A stretch of 62,458 bases of DNA. Source: Ignavibacteria bacterium (GTDB lineage Bacteria > Bacteroidota > Ignavibacteria > Kapaibacteriales > UBA961). The DNA lies in contig CANLII010000012.1 of NCBI GenBank assembly GCA_947491315.1, positions 1 through 62,458 of the forward strand. Direction: 5' to 3'. The notes beneath the pieces are model-generated. The model was given only the letters and a program-made list of their open reading frames with translations, ran no database searches and was not told where the DNA came from. Both the position numbers and the translations under genes were made by a program. Positions 10,901 through 19,629 of the stretch are shown here, piece after piece; within the stretch, counting starts at the first letter, position 1; each line of letters starts with the position of its first letter.

Positions 10901-13900
10901 CCCAATCGCCTGATCTTCTTTGTCCTGCAGGAGCAGAACTTGTGAAAACGATTGGAAGTTGCGGTGTTCCACTTGCATTGATCTTTGCACCACGATTGAT
11001 GATGAGTGCAGAGTTTTTACCAACTGTATCACCAACAATCACCGTACCGGGTTGAATGGTAAGTGTGGCAGGAGATACGACATGCACAAATCCACGAAGG
11101 CCATAGATTTTTGTATTTGATAAGAAAACATTTGATGTGATTGTACCAGATAATACTGAATCCACACTTGTTGGAAGTGGTCTTTCAATGGAAATAGAAT
11201 TTGTTGAAACACCTGCAAGATTTGTATCTGCAAGATTTACCATTCTCAAATAAAAGGTTGATGTTTCTATAGAAGGAGCTCTAAATCCACCTGTGAATTG
11301 TCCTCTGCGAACTGTTGAACTCACATTACTATCTTTCACATTTGTTGCACCGGCCAAATCAGTCCATGGACCTGTTTTGCTTGTACCATATTGGAATTTA
11401 TAGTTTACACCAAGAGTCGTTGTAGTGGTATCCCATTTCAAGTCATAAGAAATACCTGCACGATATGTTTCGCCTGTTGCACCACCGGGAGTTGTTATGC
11501 GTGGCTTGACAGGTTCCTGCGCTTTATATGTTGTATTGATCGGATCATAGTTTGCCCATGGCAAGTCCCATCTTTCTGTATTCATGGCACCACGATAATC
11601 AACCTTCGTGAAAAAGGCATCATCAATTGAAACTACTCCATTCTTTGTGAATGTAGCACCTGTTAAGAGAGGGGACCCTGTCTTCAAAGCAGGATTGAAT
11701 GTTGCATCTTCGCTGAATGCATTCTCAATCATTGCAGCAGCAATATTTCCTCTTTCGACACTATTAGAATACGGCGCTTTGCTAATCCAATTTACATCCA
11801 TGCCAGCAGGAGCAGTTCCACCTGCCAAGTTCATCCATGTACCTTTAACGCCATACCATGCAGTATTACGCACATGAACAGAATCCACATTAGCAGCATT
11901 CATTGTTGGAACTTGTGCGATTTCAATACCGCGAGGCCAACCGACAAATACTGAATTATAGATTGCTAGACGAGAATTTCTACGGATTTGAGCACCGGCA
12001 CCAAAACGAGAGTTTGGAGTAATCGAAGTATCGTTTACAGGACCAATTGCCGTGATATTCGAGAAGATGGAAGATGACAAAGGAGCATTATATGTTGCAG
12101 TTGCATCATTATCAGCTTCAAATGCTTGTGATGTAGATACATCGGCTCTTGTTTTGAATCTTTGGACAATACCAAATTGTATGCGACCGCTGAATCCATT
12201 ATCTGTATCAAAATCATCATCAAGAGCAGCTGTAGAAATAAGATATTTTCCATCCATTGAACCACCAAACCATTCGAATGCATCATCATTTGCATAGCTT
12301 ACTTGGATGCGTTCAAAAGTAGTTCCGCGACCAACACCACCCATCGTGATGCCATTCAATTCTTGATTAGGTTGAAGAGCGATACCACCAAATTCAACGC
12401 GAACATATTTCAATGAACCGCTATTGTCATTATCATCTGTGCCGCCATAATACCACTTGGTTTTATCATTTTGATCTGCAACGCCACCTTCTTGTGCGGC
12501 TTCACCACCGGGATTATTAATGCGTGCTTTTCCATAAATCAACAATCCACCCCAATCACCTGCGCGACGCTGACCTGGAGGTGCGGATGAAGTAAATACG
12601 ATAGGTAATTGCGGCGTACCATTTGCAATCAATTTAGCACCACGATTGATAATCATCGCAGAGTTTTTGCCGACAGTATCACCAACGATGATTGTACCCG
12701 GTTGAATGGTCAATACAGCGGGTTCAACAACATGAACAAAACCACGAAGACCATATATTTTGGTATTTGACAATGTTACATTGCTAGTAATAGAACCCGA
12801 CAATACCGAATCAACTCTTGTTGGAAGGGGACGCTGAATGACAATAGGATTGGTTGAAACACCATTCATGGTTGTGTCTGCAATTTCCACCATGCGGAGA
12901 AATCCAGTTGCAGTTTCAATACCTGGTGCACGGAAACCACCAACAAATTGACCTCTTCTGAAAGTGCTGCTGACATTACTGTCTTTTACACTTGTAGCAC
13001 CTGCCAAATCTGTCCAAGGTCCATTCTTAGATTGTGAGAATTGAAACTTGTACATCGCACCAAGTTTTGTAGTCGTTGTATCCCAACGAATGTCATATGA
13101 AGTACCTGCACGATATGTTTCACCTGCAGTTCCACCGGGTGATGTGATTCTTGGCTTTGGTGGCTCTTGTGCTTTATACTCGGTATTGATTGGATTATAG
13201 TTAGCCCATGGAAGATCCCAGCGAGTAGTGCCCATTGCACCTCTGAAATCAACTTTATCAAAGAATGAATCATCAATTGCAATTACTCCATTTCTGGTGA
13301 AATTTGCACCTGTGAGCAAAGGAGAATTTGCTTGCAAAGCTGGGTTAAAGGTGACATCAGAAAATGGATTTTCTAGTTTTGCAGCAGCAGGACTACCTTT
13401 TTCAAGAAGATTATTATATGGTCCTTTTGTAATCCAATTTGCGTCCATTCCTTGTGGAGGAGTTCCACCGGCCAAGTTTAGCCATGAACCCTTGATGCCA
13501 TACCATGCACAATAGCGAATATGCAATGAATCTACATTCGCTGCATTCATGGTTGGAGTTTGTGCAATTTCAATTCCGCGAGGCCAACCTAAGAATGCCG
13601 AATTATATATTGACAGACGAGAATTTCTACGAATTTGAGCACCTGCACCGAATCTTGAATTCGGGGTGAAGGACGTATCAGCCAAAGGACCAATTGCTGT
13701 GATATTTGAAAAGATTGCAGAAGACAATGGACTATTGAATGTCGCAGTAGCATCATTGTCCGCCTCGAATGCTTGGGATGTCGATTGATCTGCTCTTGTT
13801 GTATAGCGCTGAACAATACCATATTGAATTCTTCCACTGAAACCATTATCAGTATCAAAGTCATCATCCAATGCGCCAACTGAAATCAGATATTTACCAT

Positions 13901-14867
13901 CAACATTACCACCAAACCACTCATAAGCATCATCATTCGCATAACTTACTTGGATATATCGCATAGTTGTACCACGACCAACGCCACCCATCGTGATACT
14001 ATTTAATTCTTGATTCGGTTGAATAGAGATTCCCGCAAATTCTACTCGAACATATTGCAGAGATCCGCTATTGTCATTATCGTCAGTTCCACCATAATAC
14101 CACTTGGTTTTATCATTTGGATCTGCGACTCCCCCTTCTTGCGCGGCCTCGCCACCAGGATTATTAATGCGTGCTTTACCATACATTAAAAGACCACCCC
14201 AATCCCCAGCTCTTCTTTCACCCGGAGGTGCAGATGAAGTCATGACGATTGGTAATGTCGATGTTCCATTTGCAATGATCTTTGCACCACGATTGATGAT
14301 AAGCGCTGAATTCACACCAACTGTATCGCCTACAAGGATTGTCCCTGCTTGAATAGTCAAGACAGCCGGTGAGACCACATGTACAAAACCTTTTAAACCA
14401 TAAATCTTTTGATTTGAAAGGAATACATTATTTGTGATTGTACCAGTAATGACAGAATCCACTCTTGTTGGAGTTGGTCTTTCTATCACAATTGGATTTG
14501 TGCTTACACCAAATCTTGTTGTGTCTGAAAGTAATACCATTCTCACATAACCTGTCAAGGTCGGAACAGATGGAGCTCTAAAGCCTCCATTGAATCTTCC
14601 TCTTCTATTGGATGAACTTGCATTACTATCCAACACATTGGTAGCACCAGGCAAGTCAGCCCAAGGACCAGATGGAGTTGTTCCAAATTGAAATTTGAAT
14701 CTCTGACCAAGAGTTGTTGTGGTTGTATCCCACACCAAATCATTAGAGCTACCTGCTCTATATGTTTCAAATGCAGTTCCACCGGGTGATAAGATCCTGG
14801 GATTTTGTGCCCATACCTGCATTGACAATGCCAGTATTGCCAGAAATAGAGAAGTTATGAGTTTCAT
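7920..14867 (-). CDS. Giant T9SS-secreted surface protein with four tandem ~550-residue modules
   Basis: 2315 residues with a signal peptide (about 1-20). Four near-identical modules follow (about 23-572, 573-1123, 1124-1673, 1674-2217). Each begins with PGGxxxETYRAG, a beta-sandwich-like region, then KIYGLRGFVHV, LTIQPGT and DWGGL-type stretches resembling a right-handed beta-helix. Conserved KWYYGGT, DDDFDTDNGFSG and FEADNDATATYN segments follow, and each module ends RWDLPWANYxPINT. The C-terminus (EVTPNPATDRIRVRYEV ... SGMYFMQI) is a T9SS sorting domain. The start lies 33 bases after the stop of the TonB-dependent receptor gene, so the two are an operon. Role inferred: surface partner of that receptor, for example ligand capture. 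The ligand is unknown. The acidic D/N-rich stretches could bind calcium. Confidence 0.8.
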   Translation of the reverse strand: MKLITSLFLAILALSMQVWAQNPRILSPGGTAFETYRAGSSNDLVWDTTTTTLGQRFKFQFGTTPSGPWADLPGATNVLDSNASSSNRRGRFNGGFRAPSVPTLTGYVRMVLLSDTTRFGVSTNPIVIERPTPTRVDSVITGTITNNVFLSNQKIYGLKGFVHVVSPAVLTIQAGTILVGDTVGVNSALIINRGAKIIANGTSTLPIVMTSSAPPGERRAGDWGGLLMYGKARINNPGGEAAQEGGVADPNDKTKWYYGGTDDNDNSGSLQYVRVEFAGISIQPNQELNSITMGGVGRGTTMRYIQVSYANDDAYEWFGGNVDGKYLISVGALDDDFDTDNGFSGRIQYGIVQRYTTRADQSTSQAFEADNDATATFNSPLSSAIFSNITAIGPLADTSFTPNSRFGAGAQIRRNSRLSIYNSAFLGWPRGIEIAQTPTMNAANVDSLHIRYCAWYGIKGSWLNLAGGTPPQGMDANWITKGPYNNLLEKGSPAAAKLENPFSDVTFNPALQANSPLLTGANFTRNGVIAIDDSFFDKVDFRGAMGTTRWDLPWANYNPINTEYKAQEPPKPRITSPGGTAGETYRAGTSYDIRWDTTTTKLGAMYKFQFSQSKNGPWTDLAGATSVKDSNVSSTFRRGQFVGGFRAPGIETATGFLRMVEIADTTMNGVSTNPIVIQRPLPTRVDSVLSGSITSNVTLSNTKIYGLRGFVHVVEPAVLTIQPGTIIVGDTVGKNSAMIINRGAKLIANGTPQLPIVFTSSAPPGQRRAGDWGGLLIYGKARINNPGGEAAQEGGVADQNDKTKWYYGGTDDNDNSGSLKYVRVEFGGIALQPNQELNGITMGGVGRGTTFERIQVSYANDDAFEWFGGSMDGKYLISTAALDDDFDTDNGFSGRIQFGIVQRFKTRADVSTSQAFEADNDATATYNAPLSSSIFSNITAIGPVNDTSITPNSRFGAGAQIRRNSRLAIYNSVFVGWPRGIEIAQVPTMNAANVDSVHVRNTAWYGVKGTWMNLAGGTAPAGMDVNWISKAPYSNSVERGNIAAAMIENAFSEDATFNPALKTGSPLLTGATFTKNGVVSIDDAFFTKVDYRGAMNTERWDLPWANYDPINTTYKAQEPVKPRITTPGGATGETYRAGISYDLKWDTTTTTLGVNYKFQYGTSKTGPWTDLAGATNVKDSNVSSTVRRGQFTGGFRAPSIETSTFYLRMVNLADTNLAGVSTNSISIERPLPTSVDSVLSGTITSNVFLSNTKIYGLRGFVHVVSPATLTIQPGTVIVGDTVGKNSALIINRGAKINASGTPQLPIVFTSSAPAGQRRSGDWGGLLMFGRAKINNPGFEAAQEGGVADPNDKSKWYYGGTFEDDNSGVLRYVRVEFGGIALQPNQELNGLTLGGVGKGTTIENVQVSYANDDGIEWFGGNVNAKRLIVVNSLDDDFDTDNGFSGKIQFAVSQRFKARADQSTSQAFESDNDATATYNLPNTTAIFSNVTAIGPLSDVTATPNSRFGAAAQIRRNSRQSIYNSVFMGWPRGLEIAQVPTMNAAFSDSLQIRNSMWFGVKNTWMNTAGGTAPSGFDANWIAKTEFGNSLDKDNANGAMLENPYAEDATFNALPKAGSPVLTGASFTKNGPVSIDDSYFEKVSFKGAFGTERWDLPWANYDPINTNYKAQTPKAPLIILTPGGKTGETYRAGWSYDINWDTTASPIGSRYKFQFGTSATGPWADLAGATNVIDSTTGSFRRGQYRGGFRAPAVPTTSGYVRMVLLSDTTTTAITTNPFTIERPSASKVDSVLTGTISTNLKLSNTKIYGLRGYVHVVEPAILTIEPGTIILGDSVGNNSALIINRGARLIANGTPTLPIVMTSSAPPGQRRAGDWGGLFLFGKARINNPGGEAAQEGGVANANDKTKWYYGGTDDNDNSGSLEYVRVEFGGIALQPNQELNGITLGGVGRGTKFQRIQVSYSNDDAFEWFGGSVDGKYLIATGTLDDDFDTDNGFSGRIQFGIAQRFKNRADQSTSQAFEADNDATATYNAPLSSSIFSNVTAIGPLADTANSPNSRFGAAVQIRRNSRQSIFNSVFVGWPRGIEIAQVPTMNAALADSLQVRNNSWYGVKGTGLNLAGGTPPAGIDPTWIAKPEFGNVLDRSTPDIAMLENAFAEDITFNPAPKAGSPLLGSASFTRNGVVAIDDAYFEKVSYRGAMGLQRWDLPWANYDPINTDYKAQNPSSVEEGSVKGGMAVEVTPNPATDRIRVRYEVKQTSQVSIRLYNASGTLSSDFIGGQRQEPGIYEFVIDTQDLASGMYFMQIITDQGVRTETISVIR
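8215..14800 (-). repeat. Four tandem ~1650-bp coding repeats inside the surface-protein gene
   Basis: Unit boundaries fall near 14800, 13150, 11496, 9845 and 8215, so spacing is about 1650 bp each. The same landmarks recur in order in every unit (TATGTTTCACCTG-like start, CCATAATACCACTTGG, CATGGNAANTCCCA near the end). Units 2 and 4 look most alike in the central block (VVEPA, GTPxLPIV). Divergence is moderate and spread out, so the duplications are not fresh. Confidence 0.9.
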
Positions 14868-14900
14868 GGCCTTTTGTATAAAAAGTGAATGATTATTTCT

Positions 14901-17783
14901 TTATTGCCACTTATATGCAATGCTCAAAGAAAATGTGCTTCCAAACACATTAGATTGAACAGCATTATCGCCTTGTTTCCAATACAATGTTTGATTGAGT
15001 AGATCGCTTACCACAAACTTCACATCAAACATGGATGAAATTGTTTGTGATACTGAAATGTCCACAAGATCTCTTGCTTCTTCGTACCAATGGGGTGTTT
15101 TACCATCGCGTTCAAGTCCGGGGAATCGCCCCAATTGTGCTACAGACACAATGCGTCTACCGGCTCTATTATATGCGAGATTGACAGCTGTTCCGGTTTC
15201 AGGATTCATATAGAATAATGATGCATTGACTGAATATGGAGATTGTCCCCACATTGGTCTTGTCTCTTGTGAATTCCCTTGACTGATCGTGATCTCTGAA
15301 TTGATGAGCGTAACATTTGTACCGAACATGAAATTGGAGAACATTGAACCGAGGAAACCGAGTCCTTTTCTGAATTCGAATTCCACACCATAATTATTGG
15401 CAAAACCATTTTTGATGATATTGCCAAGTGAATCACGAACCGATCCACCATTTTCCCAAGTTCTATCCGGCTTACCGCCTGTTTCGCCACTCAATGTTTC
15501 TTCAATCGGATTTCTGAAGTTTTTGTAGAATCCGCTGACTGAGAATACTTCGCCGGGACCCATAAATGTTTCATAACGCAGATCGTAATTTTCAACTTGA
15601 GTGCGATTGAGTTTAGTATTTCCACGAACATTCACAAGATCATTGAAATTGTAAAATTCAAATGGTGCAAGTTCACGGAATGATGGACGAGAAAGTGTTT
15701 GAGAAGCTGATACTCTGATATTGGTTGTCTCATTCATTTTATAAATAAGATTCAATGCAGGAAGAAAATCGAAAGTGTGATAATCTACTATTGCGCTTTG
15801 ACCATTAGAGAAAAATCCATTGAGATTAATCGTATTATCTTCCACTCGCAAACCAGTAATCACTCGGAATTGCTCTGATCCAATTTCAAAGGGTGAATCG
15901 ATCATTGCATAACCGGCATAGAGACTTTCTGTACCTATATATCCATCGCTCGGTTTGGAGTCTTCGCGCATATATAATGTGTCACCACGCAAATCAAAAT
16001 TTTGTTCACTGAATAATTTATCGGGTGATGCTGCATAAAAATCAGTTCCCAATAAACCATTTGGATCATTGGAAGCAAGTGTAAAAGATCTAGCTGAGAA
16101 ACCACGATCGCGTACTTCCATCAAAGCGCCTGTCTTCACTTTCAATTCTGCTGTGATTGGAATGGTAAGATTGAATGATCCGCCATTCACTTTATCTGTG
16201 AGATTCGAGAAAAATCTTCCTGCAAGCGTGCCATCGCCCAATGGTTGAATATCTGCGATGAATGGTGCATCAGGTGAAGTTGATTGGCGTGAATAACGGA
16301 GTCTTCTAAAGTCAGGTTCATCTCTTTCAGATTGTGAATATCCATATCTCCAATCGAGTAGCATATTATTCAAAGGCAATGTATGCTCGCCACTCACTTG
16401 TGTAGAAAACAATTGTTTCTGTACGAATTGGGCGCTGAACTGTCTGAAATCAATCCCTTGAGTTGAATCTGCTCCCTGAAGGAATAGAGTTTCATCATCG
16501 ATGGAGCGATTAAATATATTCTTGAAGCTGATGGAATTTGTTGTTCCAATTTTATAGGATACATTCATTAATCCGCCGATTCCGGCTGATCTGTTTGATA
16601 CAGAACCGCTGCTCTTGCGCTCAAAAGAACCATCACCGAGCAATGTATTTCGGTCCGTTGCTGATTTGATAGCATAGGAATTTCCATGAGAAAGCGATGC
16701 AATCACACCGAGTTCATTACCACCAACTTCGAAGATATCTGTATATGCCAAATTCACTCTAGTATTAGGATTCGCGGATGCAGAATCTCTTCTCCAAGAA
16801 TCTGATTTCAAGTCACGACCAAATTGTTGGAGTCTTATTTGTGCATCTTGCTTTCCGGCATAAGAATCACGAATCAATCTGTCTGTCTCAGCTCTGTTCA
16901 AAGGCGTACTTGAAGGCAAAGATCTCATGCCATCATCAAAGCCAAGCCAGTCGGATGAACTTCCTGGTGTGCTCAAAAACGCATTGTCTCTCAGCGTTGT
17001 ATTCGTATTGAATGCGCTTGAAATGGAAGCCTTCAATGAAAATCCATCAGGAAAATCAACGGTATTCAATTGTACCAAACCACCCACAAAATTCCCGGGT
17101 AAATCCGGTGTGAATGATTTTGCAACATTTGCGCTTTGCAAGAATTCGGATGGAAACATATCAAAGGCGAATGAGCGCTTATCAGGTTCGGTAGTGGCCA
17201 AACCAGCGCCATTCAATGTGGTATTATTATAGCGATCACTCACGCCGCGGACATATACGAATTTGTCACCAACGAGTGTTACGCCTGAAACGCGCTTCAA
17301 TGCTTGACCTGCATCACCATCCGGAGTTTTGGAGATTTCTTCTTTTGAAATCCCATCACTCACTTGTGCAGCATTCTTTCTTTGAGCAAGAATTGTGGAT
17401 TGCGATTCATTGGAACGACGCGCTTCAATAACCACATCCTCGGTCTTTTTTGATTCCGGTGACATGGATGCATTGATTGTCGTGGTTTGTCCAGCAGTTA
17501 CGATCACTGAGCCGATTGTTTTTGGGGAATAACCAACAGAAGTGAAAATGAGAGTATAGGTGCCCGGAGCAACCGCTTTAATGGTATACTTCCCTTTCAC
17601 ATCAGAAAAAGACCCTTTTTTGGTGTCTTTGAGGCGAACAGTCACACTGCGCATGGGTTCGCCGGTTTCGGCATCTTTCACATTACCGGAAACTATGCCA
17701 TCTTGGGCCCGTGCATTCGCCGGCATCATACATGCAAATCCGGTGAAGAGCATGAAAAATAAGACTTGAAAACGATTTCGCAT
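14901..17783 (-). CDS. TonB-dependent receptor with CarboxypepD-like N-terminal domain
   Basis: 960 residues. Signal peptide about 1-26; a carboxypeptidase-regulatory-like beta domain (GIVSGNVKDAETGEP ... INASM) about 28-110; a plug domain about 130-240 (VSGVTLVGDKFVYVRGVSDRY, PDLPGNFVGGLVQL); then a 22-strand-type barrel ending in FSLSIAYKWQ, a typical terminal beta-strand with aromatic residues. It imports a ligand across the outer membrane using TonB energy. The ligand is not evident. The gene directly downstream encodes the four-module T9SS surface protein, a receptor-plus-surface-partner arrangement common in Bacteroidota. It starts within a 125-bp divergent region shared with the M42 peptidase gene. 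Confidence 0.9.
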   Translation of the reverse strand: MRNRFQVLFFMLFTGFACMMPANARAQDGIVSGNVKDAETGEPMRSVTVRLKDTKKGSFSDVKGKYTIKAVAPGTYTLIFTSVGYSPKTIGSVIVTAGQTTTINASMSPESKKTEDVVIEARRSNESQSTILAQRKNAAQVSDGISKEEISKTPDGDAGQALKRVSGVTLVGDKFVYVRGVSDRYNNTTLNGAGLATTEPDKRSFAFDMFPSEFLQSANVAKSFTPDLPGNFVGGLVQLNTVDFPDGFSLKASISSAFNTNTTLRDNAFLSTPGSSSDWLGFDDGMRSLPSSTPLNRAETDRLIRDSYAGKQDAQIRLQQFGRDLKSDSWRRDSASANPNTRVNLAYTDIFEVGGNELGVIASLSHGNSYAIKSATDRNTLLGDGSFERKSSGSVSNRSAGIGGLMNVSYKIGTTNSISFKNIFNRSIDDETLFLQGADSTQGIDFRQFSAQFVQKQLFSTQVSGEHTLPLNNMLLDWRYGYSQSERDEPDFRRLRYSRQSTSPDAPFIADIQPLGDGTLAGRFFSNLTDKVNGGSFNLTIPITAELKVKTGALMEVRDRGFSARSFTLASNDPNGLLGTDFYAASPDKLFSEQNFDLRGDTLYMREDSKPSDGYIGTESLYAGYAMIDSPFEIGSEQFRVITGLRVEDNTINLNGFFSNGQSAIVDYHTFDFLPALNLIYKMNETTNIRVSASQTLSRPSFRELAPFEFYNFNDLVNVRGNTKLNRTQVENYDLRYETFMGPGEVFSVSGFYKNFRNPIEETLSGETGGKPDRTWENGGSVRDSLGNIIKNGFANNYGVEFEFRKGLGFLGSMFSNFMFGTNVTLINSEITISQGNSQETRPMWGQSPYSVNASLFYMNPETGTAVNLAYNRAGRRIVSVAQLGRFPGLERDGKTPHWYEEARDLVDISVSQTISSMFDVKFVVSDLLNQTLYWKQGDNAVQSNVFGSTFSLSIAYKWQ

Positions 17784-17826
17784 TTGTAGAATAATCTAAA
17801 CTGATACAACACACACTAGAACACTG

Positions 17827-17834
17827 CAAAACTA
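17827..17834 (-). promoter_or_regulatory. Possible -7 element for the TonB receptor operon
   Basis: On the minus strand it reads TAGTTTTG, matching TAnnTTTG, 44 bases before the receptor ATG. The nearest TTG-type -33 is 28 bases away, longer than usual, so confidence is modest. Confidence 0.35.
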
Positions 17835-17874
17835 CCGTCGTGATATAACCTGTATGTTATGCCAATATTAAGTC

Positions 17875-17907
17875 TTGGTAAAGTACCCTCCCTTTTCCCT
17901 AACTTTG
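17875..17907 (+). promoter_or_regulatory. Bacteroidota-type promoter of the M42 peptidase gene
   Basis: TTG (17875-17877), 22 bases, then TAACTTTG (17900-17907). Transcription should start just after the GTG at 17909, which supports the ATG at 17930 as the true start. Confidence 0.5.
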
Positions 17908-17929
17908 TGTGAATAACTTTGGAGTATCT

Positions 17930-18970
17930 ATGTCATTCGAACTATTGCAAACCCTATGTAAAACTCCCGGAATACCCGGTCGGGAGCATCAATTCAGAGA
18001 TTTTATATCCGGAATACTTGGTCCAATCTCAGATGAACCCTTAAGAACAGATCCAATGGGTAATCTTTTTGCGGTGAAGAAAGGAAATAGCCAAGCGCCT
18101 CGTTCTATTATGCTTGCCGCACATATGGATGAAATCGGATTTATTGTCCGCTTCATTACAAAAGAAGGATTCATATATGTACAACCACTTGGTGGCTTTG
18201 ATCCAAGAGTATTGATTGCGCATCGCGTGACAGTACACACGAAGTTGGGTCCGCTGACAGGCGTGTTTGGCTTCAAGCCAACTCATTTCACAACGCCTGA
18301 AGAAAGAAATAAGGTTGTTCCCCTCACAGATCTGTTCATTGATATCGGTTTTCCTGCCGAGAAAGTCAAAGAAATGGTTCGTATAGGAGATCCCGTCACA
18401 ATGCAATCGGATTTGATTGAAATGGGTAATCTCTATTCCGGCAAAACTTTGGATGATAGAGTGGGTGTCTATGTCATGCTTGAGGCATTCAGAAGATTCA
18501 AACAAAGCTCAGATCATATTCATGCAGTTGCAACCGTGCAAGAAGAAATCGGAGTGCGTGGTGCAAGAACCGCATCATTTGGATTGGAACCACATATCGG
18601 CATTGCATTGGATATTACAATCGCAGCGGATATTCCCGGTGTGGATGAAAAAGATCATTGCGTAAAGATTGGAAAAGGGGTTGGAATCAAGGTGATGGAT
18701 AGTTTATCTGTTTCACATTATGGACTCTATCAATTTTTCTGCGAACTCGCCGAACGATTTGAAATACCGCATCAATATGAAGTACTTCCAAGCGGCGGTA
18801 CAGATGCCGGCGCAATGCAAGTCTCACGCGATGGCATTCCCGTGATCACACTGTCGATACCATGTCGATATACGCATACCGTCGCTGAAGCTGTTCACAA
18901 AGATGATATCGAAGCAACGATTCGATTGCTGATCACATTTCTTGAACATTCACATGAATTTACCTTCTAA
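17930..18970 (+). CDS. M42 family metalloaminopeptidase (FrvX-like)
   Basis: 346 residues from ATG 17930, which has GGAG six bases upstream. A GTG at 17909 is in frame but falls at or before the predicted transcription start. Metal-binding motifs of dinuclear M42 aminopeptidases are present: AHMDEIG (H65, D67), TLDDRVG, VQEEIGVRGA (catalytic Glu pair), ALDITIAAD and PSGGTDAGA, with PCRYTHT near the end supplying the last His. These cytosolic dodecameric enzymes trim N-terminal residues from peptides. Monocistronic: a divergent TonB receptor gene lies upstream and a bidirectional terminator downstream. Confidence 0.93.
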   Translation: MSFELLQTLCKTPGIPGREHQFRDFISGILGPISDEPLRTDPMGNLFAVKKGNSQAPRSIMLAAHMDEIGFIVRFITKEGFIYVQPLGGFDPRVLIAHRVTVHTKLGPLTGVFGFKPTHFTTPEERNKVVPLTDLFIDIGFPAEKVKEMVRIGDPVTMQSDLIEMGNLYSGKTLDDRVGVYVMLEAFRRFKQSSDHIHAVATVQEEIGVRGARTASFGLEPHIGIALDITIAADIPGVDEKDHCVKIGKGVGIKVMDSLSVSHYGLYQFFCELAERFEIPHQYEVLPSGGTDAGAMQVSRDGIPVITLSIPCRYTHTVAEAVHKDDIEATIRLLITFLEHSHEFTF

Positions 18971-18972
18971 TG

Positions 18973-18998
18973 AAAAAGGCTTCCCTCGGGAAGCCTTT
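18973..18998. terminator. Bidirectional rho-independent terminator
   Basis: An 11-bp perfect stem (AAAGGCTTCCC, 18975-18985, with 18988-18998) sits between convergent genes. The minus strand carries a TTTTT tail and the plus strand TTTGATATTT, so it probably ends both transcripts. Confidence 0.8.
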
Positions 18999-19020
18999 GA
19001 TATTTCAAATTGAAACAGTA

Positions 19021-19518
19021 TCAGAAGTTAATCTTGATAGTACCTGTTGATGCATTGTATGTAACCGGGAATTCTCTGAGTGTTTGAGAAGGACCGCTCT
19101 CCAGTACATTTCCGAAGCTTTTTTCATCAACAGAATATTTCGCTTTCATCGGGCAAGTTTCACAAATGATTTCCTTGTTAACAGGATTACCTAATGCAGG
19201 TGCAGGAGACTTTTTCTCGCAATTTTTGGGACATCCAACAGAGATGCAACGATATGTGTCAATATCAGTTTTCAAGATGATGATTGGATTGCCATTATTG
19301 TTCGAACCATATGTTCTTCGGACAAATCCATCCATATTTCCCAAACCCGGTTCATCGGCAACTTTTAACTCAATTGAATTATCACTCGGAGATGTTGAAT
19401 CCGAGCATCCTGACAAGGATAAGTTCATGAATAAACCTGCGGAAACAAAAGGAGCAATACCTAATGCTTTTAAGACAATTCTTCTTTGAGAGTCTGTAAG
19501 GGGTTTCTGCTGTGCCAT
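19021..19518 (-). CDS. Rieske-like Tat lipoprotein lacking the histidine ligands
   Basis: 165 residues. The N-terminus has a Tat-like QRRIVLK motif, a hydrophobic stretch and a lipobox LSGC (Cys38). It is paralogous to the Rieske lipoprotein encoded at 21861-22337: both share GFVRRTYG/GFIRRSFG and a VTYN ... I-x-I-x-F end. At the cluster-binding site the partner has C-P-H and C-P-N-H, while this protein has C96-P-K-N-C100 and C119-E-T-C122, plus C91. Both His ligands are replaced, and five cysteines remain. It may bind a different centre (all-Cys Fe-S or zinc) or have lost metal binding; the sequence does not decide. The gene follows the adenylate cyclase gene after 111 bases. Confidence 0.75.
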   Translation of the reverse strand: MAQQKPLTDSQRRIVLKALGIAPFVSAGLFMNLSLSGCSDSTSPSDNSIELKVADEPGLGNMDGFVRRTYGSNNNGNPIIILKTDIDTYRCISVGCPKNCEKKSPAPALGNPVNKEIICETCPMKAKYSVDEKSFGNVLESGPSQTLREFPVTYNASTGTIKINF

Positions 19519-19629
19519 CTAATTATCCGATCATTGTAAAACAATTTGCATTCAACATAGCTAGAAAATATGTTAGGAGCAAATTACTTTTATGCGAAGA
19601 CATTGATTGTCAAGGGATTATAACCTTTC

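Noticed and set aside
12035-12295. Many 60-100-residue open frames antisense to the four-module gene
   Set aside because: They recur at the same place in each module as frame shadows of the repeated coding sequence, without signals or known families.
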